Origin: an uncultured Collinsella sp.
GTDB lineage: Bacteria > Actinomycetota > Coriobacteriia > Coriobacteriales > Coriobacteriaceae
Direction: 5' to 3'
Assembly: GCA_902494945.1 (NCBI GenBank)
Contig: CABUVF010000025.1
Span: 1-18,620, forward strand
DNA: 18,620 nucleotides
Below, in pieces: positions 1 through 6,594 of this stretch. Below the pieces are notes generated by a model. That model saw only the letters and a list, made by a program, of their open reading frames with translations, had not been told where the DNA came from and ran no database searches. The position numbers were made by a program, and so were the translations under genes. Within the stretch, counting starts at the first letter, position 1; every line of letters starts with the position of its first letter.

Positions 1-253
1 CAAGAGCATCCTTGAGCGGGGCGAATACCTTCTCGATCATGTACGGTTTGACCGCAGCGACCACGATATCGGATGCGGCGACAACCTCGGCGGCATCGTG
101 GCAGGCGACCATGCCGCGCGCCTCGCAGCGCTCAACCAGTGCGTCGTAGCGACCCGCGCAGGCGCACATGTCGCCCGCAGCTACACCGGCAGCGATCCAG
201 CCATCGGCCATAGCGCTCGCCATATTGCCAAAACCGACAAATCCAATCTTCAT
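1..253 (-). CDS. proC: Pyrroline-5-carboxylate reductase, N-terminal part (runs off the left edge)
   Basis: About 84 codons are visible and the gene continues past base 1. The product would reduce pyrroline-5-carboxylate to proline using NAD(P)H in the cytoplasm. The N terminus reads MKIGFVGFGNMASAMADGW, which is the Rossmann dinucleotide-binding G-x-G-x-x-A/G pattern typical of ProC. Further on, VVAAVKPYMI matches the conserved V-K-P segment of the family. The ATG at 251-253 is preceded by GAGAGGA about nine bases upstream, which supports this start. It lies 73 bases downstream of rlmH on the same strand, and I see no convincing terminator between them, so read-through from rlmH is plausible. 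Only the N-terminal third can be judged; other F420/NADP-type oxidoreductases of similar fold are a less likely alternative. Confidence 0.85.
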   Translation of the reverse strand, partial: MKIGFVGFGNMASAMADGWIAAGVAAGDMCACAGRYDALVERCEARGMVACHDAAEVVAASDIVVAAVKPYMIEKVFAPLKDAL

Positions 254-326
254 ATCACATAGTCCTCTCAGGCACGTTCCTCAAAACGGAAGCTATTGTC
301 CCATGCCATTGTTTCGTATTGCCGAC

Positions 327-797
327 CTATTTGTGATACGGCTCGCCGCGGCTGATCTTGCAGGCGCGGTAAATCTGCTCTAGCAGCACCACGCGCGCCA
401 GGTTGTGCGGTAAGGTGATGCGTCCAAAGCTGAGCATCTCATCGGCGCGGGCGCGCACGGCATCGCTCACGCCGTCCGATCCGCCGATTACAAAAGCGAT
501 GTCGCTGTTGCCTCGCAGCATGAGGTCATCGAGACGGGTCGAGAGCTCCTCACTCGAACGCTCCTTGCCCTCGATAGCCAGCAGAATCACATGTGCTCGC
601 GGCGGCAAGGCGGCAAGAATTGCCGCCCCTTCCTTATCGCGCGCAGCGTCAACGCCACCCGCCTTAGCCGGATCGATATCGGCCACCTCGCGCATATCCA
701 CCTTGGCATAAGCGCCCAAGCGCTTGGTGTACTCAGCGCAGGCATCCTTCCAAAAGCGCTCCTTGAGCTTGCCGACGCAAACGACGGTGTATTTCAC
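327..797 (-). CDS. rlmH: 23S rRNA pseudouridine-1915 N3-methyltransferase RlmH
   Basis: The 156-residue product matches the usual RlmH/YbeA length. RlmH is a SPOUT methyltransferase that methylates pseudouridine 1915 in helix 69 of 23S rRNA on assembled ribosomes, using SAM. Visible family features are the start MKYTVVCVGKLKE, the glycine-rich loop IGGSDGVS (about 104-111), the knot helix HNLARVVLLEQIYRA (131-145) and the C terminus GEPYHK (151-156) that contributes to the SAM site. The start codon is GTG (795-797). Its SD, AAGGAG, lies inside the last codons of the upstream band 7 gene, whose TAG is six bases away, so translation of the two genes is probably coupled. I see no anomalies. Confidence 0.96.
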   Translation of the reverse strand: MKYTVVCVGKLKERFWKDACAEYTKRLGAYAKVDMREVADIDPAKAGGVDAARDKEGAAILAALPPRAHVILLAIEGKERSSEELSTRLDDLMLRGNSDIAFVIGGSDGVSDAVRARADEMLSFGRITLPHNLARVVLLEQIYRACKISRGEPYHK

Positions 798-803
798 GCG
801 CGC

Positions 804-1742
804 CTACTCCTTCGACTCGTTCTGGACCTTGCCCGCTGCCAGCATCTGTTCGAACATCGAGGCCGACTGAGAAAAGTCGCTCGGCAGCACGACCGTCGAG
901 TTTTTACCCGTACGAGCGAACTCCGTCATCATCTCGGCCCACTGCGTAAACATGAACAGTTGGTTGGCCTCGTCGTTGCCAACGCCCGTCTCCTGGATAA
1001 TCTCGAGCGAGTCCTTGATGCCCAGCGCGATGGCCTTGCGCTGATTGGCGATGCCCTCACCGGCCTTTTCCATAGCCTCGGCCTCGGCGGTCGCCTCGGT
1101 GACGCGCTTGATGCGGTCAGCCTCGGCAAGCTCCTGTGCCGCGGCGCGCTTGCGCTGGGCAGCGTTGATGTCGTTCATAGAATTCTCGACCTCGGTCGGC
1201 AGCGCGATCTTGGTGATGAGCGTCGACACGAGGGTGAAGCCGTAGGCGGCCATCTGCTCGGACACGGTGGCGTTGACGTCCTTGGCAATGTCGTCCTTCT
1301 TGGCAAAGACCTCGTCGAGCGTGTAAACGGGAATCGAGGAGCGCAGGGCATCGGTGATGAAGTCGCGCATCTGGTCGACGGGCTCCTGCAGCATGTAGTA
1401 GCTCTTGTAGATGCCCGAATCCGCCGGGCCGGCACCCATGTCGTAGCTCACGTGATACTGAGCGGAGACCTCGAGGCCGATGGTCACGTTGTCCTGGGTC
1501 TTAACGTCGATGCCAAAACCGTTTTTCATGGTGCGCAGGCTCACCGTGGCGGCCTTTCGGTCGATTACGGGCACCTTCAGGTGGAAACCCGCGTTGACGA
1601 TGCGGTTGAACTTGCCCAAGCGCTCGATAATCACGGCATGTTGCTGCTCGACGACATAGCAGGCGTTGGGAAGCAGCAGCAACAGGATGATAATAGGGAT
1701 CAAAAGACTGGTAAGGGCGGCGATGATACCGGAAAACAGCAT
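804..1742 (-). CDS. SPFH/band 7 (stomatin/prohibitin-like) membrane protein
   Basis: The 312-residue protein has one N-terminal membrane segment (about residues 4-25), followed by the band 7 signature: NACYVVEQQHAVIIERLGKF, then N-AGFHLKVPVID, then FGIDVKTQDNVTIGLEVSAQY. A long Ala/Glu-rich helical region (about 200-260, including EATAEAEAMEKAGEGIANQ) probably forms the oligomerising coiled coil. SPFH proteins assemble into large membrane rings or microdomain scaffolds and often control membrane proteases; the specific role here is unknown. An in-frame ATG lies seven codons upstream at 1763, but the ATG at 1740-1742 has GAGGAG six bases before it and starts right at the membrane helix, so I prefer it. 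It is followed by rlmH after six bases. No NfeD partner is visible nearby. Confidence 0.9.
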   Translation of the reverse strand: MLFSGIIAALTSLLIPIIILLLLLPNACYVVEQQHAVIIERLGKFNRIVNAGFHLKVPVIDRKAATVSLRTMKNGFGIDVKTQDNVTIGLEVSAQYHVSYDMGAGPADSGIYKSYYMLQEPVDQMRDFITDALRSSIPVYTLDEVFAKKDDIAKDVNATVSEQMAAYGFTLVSTLITKIALPTEVENSMNDINAAQRKRAAAQELAEADRIKRVTEATAEAEAMEKAGEGIANQRKAIALGIKDSLEIIQETGVGNDEANQLFMFTQWAEMMTEFARTGKNSTVVLPSDFSQSASMFEQMLAAGKVQNESKE

Positions 1743-1799
1743 GGCTTCTCCTCTGATAGGCACACGTTGCCATTAGGATACCCGTCCAAGGAGATCGTG

Positions 1800-1859
1800 C
1801 ATAACAAAAAAGCCCCCATTGCTGGGAGCTCTTTCATTTAATGGTGCGGGCGAAAGGAC
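1800..1859 (-). repeat. Direct repeat copy A: tRNA-Leu 3' tail plus terminator
   Basis: This 60-bp copy matches 1989-2048 with only two mismatches, both in the A/T linker between the tail and the terminator. It carries the last 18 bases of tRNA-Leu including CCA (minus strand 1859-1842), the linker and the whole terminator, but no tRNA body. The match ends in the 3' half of the T-arm, where tyrosine recombinase attachment cores commonly lie. Confidence 0.9.
1801..1830 (-). terminator. Duplicate rho-independent terminator (copy A, tRNA-Leu locus)
   Basis: On the minus strand an 8-bp stem (AGCTCCCA / TGGGGGCT, one G-U pair) closes a GCAA tetraloop, followed by six T residues. The sequence is identical to the terminator directly behind tRNA-Leu at 1990-2019. 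It lies 58 bases before the band 7 start and would stop transcription that read through the first terminator. Confidence 0.85.
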
Positions 1860-1988
1860 GTCCGCGTATCCGCTTCGCGGATCCGCACCGGCTTCGCCCG
1901 CCTGCCGGCGGACTCGCCAGCTCGCTAAAAACGCTCCGCGTTTTCTTGACGCTCGCTCCTTCGCTGGTTCTTGTCCCCGCGGTGGGCC
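1860..1988. other. Hairpin-rich spacer between tRNA-Leu tail repeats
   Basis: This 129-bp GC-rich noncoding stretch lies between the two direct repeats. It contains the perfect inverted repeats ATCCGC-TTC-GCGGAT (1868-1882) and AAAACGC-TCC-GCGTTTT (1928-1944), and the palindrome TGGGCCCA (1983-1990). On the plus strand GGTTCTTGTCC (1966-1976) resembles an inverted copy of the tRNA-Leu T-arm GGTTCAAGTCC. It shares its opening bases CGTCCGCG and its hairpin order with the spacer at the tRNA-Phe locus. ORFs running across it appear to be chance. Confidence 0.75.
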
Positions 1989-2048
1989 CATAACAAAAAA
2001 GCCCCCATTGCTGGGAGCTCTTTCAATCAATGGTGCGGGCGAAAGGAC
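1989..2048 (-). repeat. Direct repeat copy B: genuine tRNA-Leu 3' tail plus terminator
   Basis: This 60-bp copy includes the 3' end of the intact tRNA-Leu gene and its terminator. It is repeated at 1800-1859 with two mismatches and an offset of 189 bp. Confidence 0.9.
1990..2019 (-). terminator. Rho-independent terminator of tRNA-Leu
   Basis: An 8-bp stem with a GCAA tetraloop (2000-2019) is followed on the minus strand by TTTTTTGTTAT. It begins about 11 bases after the CCA end of tRNA-Leu. Confidence 0.9.
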
Positions 2049-2117
2049 TTGAACCTTCATGGGGTTGCCCCCATACGGACCTGAACCGTACGCGTCTGCC
2101 AATTCCGCCACGCCCGC
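2031..2117 (-). tRNA. tRNA-Leu (anticodon CAG)
   Basis: The 87-nt class II tRNA reads 5' GCGGGCGTGGCGGAATTGGC on the minus strand. The 7-bp acceptor stem GCGGGCG/CGCCCGC is perfect. The anticodon arm is TACGG-TTCAGGT-CCGTA, with CAG at positions 34-36. A long variable arm follows, then a T-arm with GGTTCAAGTCC. The CCA end is encoded (2031-2033). Leu with anticodon CAG decodes CTG codons, which are common in a GC-rich genome. Confidence 0.97.
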
Positions 2118-2128
2118 GTGCAGGAATT

Positions 2129-2178
2129 AGAATAACGGAGCGCCACTGCGAACGCAAGAACTATTTTTGAAAAAGTTT
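2129..2178 (-). promoter_or_regulatory. tRNA-Leu promoter with A/T-rich upstream element
   Basis: On the minus strand a -35 box TTGCGT (2152-2157) lies exactly 17 bases from a -10 box TATTCT (2129-2134), 11 bases before the tRNA starts. Six bases upstream of the -35 is AAACTTTTTCAAAAA (2164-2178), which resembles an UP element for the RNA polymerase alpha subunit. The same motif occurs at the same place before tRNA-Phe. This tract is also the last codons of tatD (K-L-F-Q-K-stop). Confidence 0.75.
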
Positions 2179-3078
2179 GCAGGCATTTTCCCAAGCGGCA
2201 TGCGCGATTGTTTCGGCGTCCTCACCAGTGCGATCGACACGGTCGTTAACCAGCGCGTTTGCCGTAATGGAGATCATTGCGGGCTCGCATTCAAGACCGC
2301 GGATGGGCTCCGGAGCCATATACGGGCAATCCGTCTCGAACAAAATTCGATCGAGTGGGGTTGCCGCAAATGCCTCGCGCACGTCGTCGTTGCGCTTAAA
2401 GGTGGCCGCACCACCATAGGCGATATAGCAGCCCAGCTCCACAAAGCGCTCCATCGTGGCGCGGTCCTCGCCAAAACAGTGCAGCACACAACCGGTCTGG
2501 GGCACGCCCACCCCACGAAGCACGTTGTAGGCGTCCACGTGCGAGGTACGCTCCTGGTCCATGTCCTCGTGACGCAGATGCAGCTCCACCGGCACGTTAC
2601 GACACACGGCAAGCTCGAGCTGGCGCGCCATGCAATCAATCTGCACGCTGTGGGGCGCCGGCGTGATGTCGTCGTCGTAATCCATGTGGTAGTCCAGACC
2701 GATTTCGCCAATACCGGCGCACAAAGGGTCATCAAGCGCAGCAACAACCTGTGCGTGAACGTCGTCGGTATAGTCCGGCGCGCCATACGGATGCACGCCG
2801 GCAAGATACTTGATCTGCGGGATATCCTGCATCGGCAGAATCTCGCGCGTCAGCCAGTCGCTATAGTCCGTCACGCTGCGCTTATCGGCGATGGGGTCGA
2901 AGACCGTCACCAACAGGTCGATGCCTGCCGCCTTGGCACGCACGAGTGTCTCGGGCACATCCTTGCCCCAGAACGAAAGCAGATGCGCATGTGTGTCGGC
3001 AAGCGGTGCCAAGGGCACGGGACAAGCAACCGTCTTCTTTTTTTTGGTAAACGTCACGCGTTCGGCATTAAGCGTCAT
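2161..3078 (-). CDS. tatD: TatD-family metal-dependent deoxyribonuclease
   Basis: The 305-residue protein is a TIM-barrel hydrolase of the TatD/YcfH family, metal-dependent nucleases active on DNA ends. Metal ligands appear in order: D-T-H-A-H (H30, H32), GEIGLDYH (E125), VELHLRHED (H167), VLHCFG (H200) and FETDCPYMAPEP (D250). The ORF could extend 37 codons upstream, but the ATG at 3076-3078 has GGGAG just before it and starts inside the end of rsmA, giving an 11-bp overlap. A run of eight A residues (minus strand, 3038-3045) encodes K12-K14 and could be slippery. The region between the rsmA-overlapping start and residue 20 is Lys-rich and not part of the barrel. rsmA-tatD neighbours are common in Gram-positive bacteria. 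The true substrate is not known. Confidence 0.93.
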   Translation of the reverse strand: MTLNAERVTFTKKKKTVACPVPLAPLADTHAHLLSFWGKDVPETLVRAKAAGIDLLVTVFDPIADKRSVTDYSDWLTREILPMQDIPQIKYLAGVHPYGAPDYTDDVHAQVVAALDDPLCAGIGEIGLDYHMDYDDDITPAPHSVQIDCMARQLELAVCRNVPVELHLRHEDMDQERTSHVDAYNVLRGVGVPQTGCVLHCFGEDRATMERFVELGCYIAYGGAATFKRNDDVREAFAATPLDRILFETDCPYMAPEPIRGLECEPAMISITANALVNDRVDRTGEDAETIAHAAWENACKLFQK

Positions 3079-3928
3079 GGGAAAGCTCCCGGGCCAGACG
3101 GACAAAGTCGGCAACATCGAGCGTCTCGGCGCGCGTGGTGGGTGCGATACCGCAAGCCTCAAAGGCGGCATCGAGCACGTCCTTGGCAAAGCCGTTGGCG
3201 CTCATGGAATTGCGGATGGTCTTGCGACGCTGAGCAAATGCAGCGTCAATCACGCGGGCCACAAATTCGCGATCGAGTCCTTCGGGCACCACACCGTCAA
3301 CACGGTCGATACGCACGACGGCCGAGTCCACGTGTGGCGCCGGCATAAAGCAACGCGGCGGCACCTCAAAGCGACCCGTTACCTGCGCATACAGGCCAAG
3401 CTTTGCCGTATAGCCGCCATAGGTCTTGTTGCCCGGCACTGCGGCAATGCGATCGGCAACCTCCTTTTGCACCATGACGACGGCGCGCTTTAGCGCCGGC
3501 ATCGTCTGGAAAAATTGCAAAATGATCGTCGCCGCCACGTTATAGGGCAAGTTCGCGACAAATACCGTCGGCTCACCGCCCGCAGCCTGCTCAATCTGCT
3601 CCGGGCCCACCTTAAGCGCGTCGCCCATGATAAAGCGGAAGTTGGCATAGTCGGCGGCGTGGGCATCGAGCACCGGCTCAAGCTCGGGATCGGCCTCAAT
3701 GGACGTAACGCACGCCGCTTCCTGCAGCAACGCAAGTGTCAACGTACCGCAACCTGGACCCACCTCGAGTACGCGCTCGTCACCTGCAAGCTCGGCAAGC
3801 TCGCAGATACGTTCGATCACATGATTGTCGATTAGAAAGTTCTGGCCCAGGCGATGCTTGGTCGCAAGGCCAAACTCCTCCAGCAGCTCCCTGGTGGCCG
3901 TGGGGTTTGCCAAAGGCGAAGTTGTCAT
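3068..3928 (-). CDS. rsmA: 16S rRNA dimethyladenosine transferase RsmA/KsgA
   Basis: The 286-residue enzyme dimethylates A1518 and A1519 in helix 45 of 16S rRNA with SAM and acts as a late check on 30S subunit assembly. Motifs are all present: LGQNFLID (27-34), the SAM-binding EVGPGCGTLT (55-64), the acidic E78-A-D pair that binds the ribose, GDAL (102-105) and the catalytic NLPYN (126-130). The ATG at 3926-3928 is preceded by AAGGAGG at ideal spacing. Its 3' end overlaps tatD by 11 bases. A terminator lies between it and the upstream metG, so it probably has its own promoter or depends on partial read-through; I see no convincing -35/-10 pair in 3929-4038. Confidence 0.97.
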   Translation of the reverse strand: MTTSPLANPTATRELLEEFGLATKHRLGQNFLIDNHVIERICELAELAGDERVLEVGPGCGTLTLALLQEAACVTSIEADPELEPVLDAHAADYANFRFIMGDALKVGPEQIEQAAGGEPTVFVANLPYNVAATIILQFFQTMPALKRAVVMVQKEVADRIAAVPGNKTYGGYTAKLGLYAQVTGRFEVPPRCFMPAPHVDSAVVRIDRVDGVVPEGLDREFVARVIDAAFAQRRKTIRNSMSANGFAKDVLDAAFEACGIAPTTRAETLDVADFVRLARELSHDA

Positions 3929-3960
3929 GGTTGCCTCCTTAGCATGATGGCGGCGTCTTG

Positions 3961-3996
3961 AAACAAAAGGGCATGGACCGTGGCGGCCATGCCCTT
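3961..3996 (-). terminator. Rho-independent terminator after metG
   Basis: On the minus strand AAGGGCATGG pairs with CCATGCCCTT across a ten-base GC-rich loop, followed by TTTTGTTT. It lies 43-78 bases after the metG stop and 32 bases before the rsmA start, so it separates two transcription units or attenuates read-through. Confidence 0.8.
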
Positions 3997-4038
3997 ACAG
4001 CTAAACAGCAAATTGCCGATATGGCGCTCGCGCGGTCT

Positions 4039-5640
4039 CTACGCCAGACGCGGGAACAGCGGATCGCCCTTCTCGACGGGCTGACCGCCGGCAAGCAGGC
4101 CCCAAGTGCAAATGCCCTTGAGGTCGTCGCTCGCGGCCTCGCCCTCACAGGACAGGCGGCGCAGGGCCTCGGCAGAGGTCTGAGGCATGAGCGGCATCAG
4201 CAGGTGAGCGGCAATGCGGATGGCCTCGAGCAGGTTGTAGATCACAAACGCCAGCTCGTCAGCCTTGGCCTCGTCCTTGGCAAGTGCCCAAGGCTCGGAG
4301 TCCTCAATGTAGTGGTTGGCGGCGCGGATGAGCTCCATGACCTCGTCCTTGGCTCCGCCGTAATCGAGCACGTCCATCTTGGCCATGTAGCGCTCGACCA
4401 GACCATCGGCGATCTTTGCCAGCGGGTTATCGAACGCGTCGGCAGACGCCGGTTTAGCCGGGGCGCAGCCGTCAAAGTACTTTGCGCTCATGTTGAGCGA
4501 GCGCGAAATGAGGTTGCCCCAGCTGTTGGCCAGATCGGCGTTGTAGACCTGCTCCATACGATCGAAGCTGATGGCGCCGTCGGTGCCGGGGACCACGTCG
4601 GTCATAAAGTAATAGCGGTAGCCCTCGACGCCCAGCATGTCGATAACATCCTGCGGAGCGATGGCGTTGCCGCGGCTCTTGGACATCTTCTCGGCCTTAC
4701 CGGTCTCGGCATTGCGCACGGTCAGGAAGCCGTGGGCAAAGACGTGCTCGGGCAGGGCCTCGCCGATGGCCATGAGCATCGCGGGCCAAATGACGCAGTG
4801 GAAGCGGATGATGTCCTTACCCACGATGTGGAACTGCGCGGGCCAGCGATAGGCCAGCTCGGCACGCGCCTCATCGGTGTCGACACCGTAGCCGACGGCC
4901 GTCATATAGTTGAGCAGCGCATCGAACCACACGTAGGTCACGTGACCCTCGTCAAACGGGACCTGAATGCCCCAGTCAAAGCTCGTGCGGCTCACGGAAA
5001 GGTCGTTAAGGCCGCCCTCGACAAAGCTACGTACCTCGTTCATGCGGAACGCAGGCTCGACAAAGTCGGGGTGCTCGTCATAGAGCTTGAGAAGCTTGTC
5101 CTGGAAGGCGGAAAGCTTAAAGAAGTAGGACTCCTCCTGCACGCGTTCAAGCGGACGGTGGCAGTCGGGGCATAGATGCTGGCCGACGCTGCCGTACTCC
5201 TCGTCGCCCTTCTGGACCTGCGTATCAGTGAAGTAGGTCTCGTCAGGCACGCAATACCAACCGTCGTAGCTGCCCTTATACAGGTAACCGGACTCCTTCA
5301 TGCGCTCCCACAGGTACTGCACGGCATGATGCTGGCGCGGCTCGGTGGTGCGGATGAAGTCGTCGTTGGAAATCTCGAGCTTGCTCCAAAGCTCCTTGAA
5401 GTGCGGGGCCTGGCTATCGGTCCACTCCTGCGGCGTCATGCCATGCTTGGCTGCGGCCTCGGCGACCTTCTCGCCGTGCTCGTCCATGCCGGTCAGGAAC
5501 TTGACGTTATAGCCGGCGGAGCGGCGATAGCGAGCCTGGACGTCGGCGATGATGGTGGAATAAGCCGTGCCCAGGTGCGGATCGGCGTTGACGTAGTAGA
5601 TGGGCGTCGTGATAAAGAACGAAGGCTTGCTTTGATCCAT
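4039..5640 (-). CDS. metG: Methionyl-tRNA synthetase
   Basis: The 533-residue class I synthetase charges initiator and elongator tRNA-Met. The HIGH-type motif is HLGT (22-25) after TTPIYYVNADP, and the KMSKS loop is intact (KAEKMSKSRGN, 318-325). The connective-peptide knuckle has one complete pair, CPDC (157-160), but the first pair reads C130-V-P-D133 instead of C-x-x-C, so Zn binding may be altered. There is no C-terminal EMAP/tRNA-binding domain, as in the shorter MetRS type. The ATG at 5638-5640 follows GGAGGA. It lies 69 bases downstream of rsmI on the same strand and is followed by a terminator. The arrangement rsmI-metG-(tatD/rsmA) is familiar from other Gram-positive genomes. Confidence 0.97.
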   Translation of the reverse strand: MDQSKPSFFITTPIYYVNADPHLGTAYSTIIADVQARYRRSAGYNVKFLTGMDEHGEKVAEAAAKHGMTPQEWTDSQAPHFKELWSKLEISNDDFIRTTEPRQHHAVQYLWERMKESGYLYKGSYDGWYCVPDETYFTDTQVQKGDEEYGSVGQHLCPDCHRPLERVQEESYFFKLSAFQDKLLKLYDEHPDFVEPAFRMNEVRSFVEGGLNDLSVSRTSFDWGIQVPFDEGHVTYVWFDALLNYMTAVGYGVDTDEARAELAYRWPAQFHIVGKDIIRFHCVIWPAMLMAIGEALPEHVFAHGFLTVRNAETGKAEKMSKSRGNAIAPQDVIDMLGVEGYRYYFMTDVVPGTDGAISFDRMEQVYNADLANSWGNLISRSLNMSAKYFDGCAPAKPASADAFDNPLAKIADGLVERYMAKMDVLDYGGAKDEVMELIRAANHYIEDSEPWALAKDEAKADELAFVIYNLLEAIRIAAHLLMPLMPQTSAEALRRLSCEGEAASDDLKGICTWGLLAGGQPVEKGDPLFPRLA

Positions 5641-5709
5641 GGGGTTTGTCCTCCAGAAAAACGTTGCATACAGGGGATGATTCTAGCGCAAGGGCTGGAT
5701 ATCCTCCAT

Positions 5710-6588
5710 CTATTGCATATCGAGCACCATGGCATAGACATCGCGCTTGCGGCGCGAATACTTCTGAGACAGGCGCTTGGCCACCGCAGACGCGGGCTCC
5801 CCCTCCTCGAGCGCGGCGCGGATATCCTCGCGCAGGGCCTCGTCGGGATCCGCTGCCGCGGCGCCAACCGGCACGATACCGGCCTCCTCATCCTCGCTCG
5901 GCGGCGCGATGACCAGCGCAATCTCGCCCTTTACCTCGCCGCGAGCACGCAGCTCCTCGGCAAGCTGGTCAGCGGGCCCGCGCAAGACCTCCTCGTGCAG
6001 CTTGGTGAGTTCGCGGCAGACGGCGACCTCACGCTGGGGAAAGACCTCCGCCACGGCCTCGAGCGTCGCCACGATACGATGTGGAGACTCGTAGAAGATG
6101 AGTGCGCCAGGCACCACGGCAAGGCGCTGCAAACGGCGCACACGGTCGCCGTGCTTTCGGCCCAAAAAGCCCTCGAAGAAAAAATGCTCGCAGGGAATGC
6201 CGGACGAAACAAGCGCCGTGACGCAAGCAGAGGGCCCAGGAATAACTTCGACGGGCACATCGGCCTCACGCGCCGCCTCGATCAGCGCCTGGCCGGGATC
6301 GGACACGCTCGGCATGCCGGCGTCCGAGGCAAAGGCGAGGGTCTCCCCCGCCAGCAGACGGTCGACCAGGCCGGCAGCGCGGCTAGCGATCACATTCTCG
6401 TCGCAACGGACAAGCGGCTTGGAAATGCCCAGGTGCATCAGCAGCTTTGACGTCACACGCGTGTCTTCGCAGCAGATGACATCGGCAGCGGCAAAGGCCT
6501 CGCCAACGCGCGGGGACAGGTCACCCAGGTTGCCGATGGGCGTGCCGACCACATAGAGTTTGCCCGTATGGGCGCTGTTTTGCGTCAT
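5710..6588 (-). CDS. rsmI: 16S rRNA (cytidine-1402 2'-O)-methyltransferase RsmI
   Basis: The 292-residue SAM-dependent enzyme methylates the ribose of C1402 in the ribosomal P site. It shows the tetrapyrrole-methylase-type fold motifs: VVGTPIGNLGDLSPR (13-27), CCEDTRVTSKLL (39-50), SDAGMPSVSDPG (88-99), a GPSA turn near 120, the FFFEGFLGRK segment and FYESPHRI. The C-terminal tail (about 240-292) is acidic and then ends in a short basic domain (SQKYSRRKRDVYAMVL), as in other family members. The ATG at 6586-6588 follows the GH5-like gene stop after six bases; its own SD is weak, so it may depend on translational coupling. Confidence 0.96.
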   Translation of the reverse strand: MTQNSAHTGKLYVVGTPIGNLGDLSPRVGEAFAAADVICCEDTRVTSKLLMHLGISKPLVRCDENVIASRAAGLVDRLLAGETLAFASDAGMPSVSDPGQALIEAAREADVPVEVIPGPSACVTALVSSGIPCEHFFFEGFLGRKHGDRVRRLQRLAVVPGALIFYESPHRIVATLEAVAEVFPQREVAVCRELTKLHEEVLRGPADQLAEELRARGEVKGEIALVIAPPSEDEEAGIVPVGAAAADPDEALREDIRAALEEGEPASAVAKRLSQKYSRRKRDVYAMVLDMQ

Positions 6589-6594
6589 ATCAAC

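Noticed and set aside
254..326. Promoter for proC (TTGAGG-N17-TATGTG)
   Set aside because: The -10 would overlap the SD and abut the ATG, leaving no leader, so it is probably chance.
591..1841. Long plus-strand ORF (416 codons)
   Set aside because: It is antisense to rlmH and the band 7 gene. Its translation has no recognisable family and the GC-rich sequence favours such shadow frames.
1800..2048. CRISPR-like direct repeats
   Set aside because: There are only two copies per locus. They are 60 bp long and made of tRNA tail plus terminator, so this is not an array.
1773..2111. ORF across the tRNA-Leu repeats (112 codons, minus) and its plus-strand partner
   Set aside because: It reads through tRNA, terminators and hairpin spacer. 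Its internal protein repeat is just the 60-bp DNA repeat.
3079..3189. Extension of tatD by 37 codons upstream
   Set aside because: It lies inside rsmA in another frame, and the internal ATG has an SD at proper spacing.
2167..6450. Long plus-strand ORFs at 2167-3348, 3958-5175 and 5176-6450
   Set aside because: They are antisense to tatD, rsmA, metG and rsmI, which are clear genes with complete motifs.
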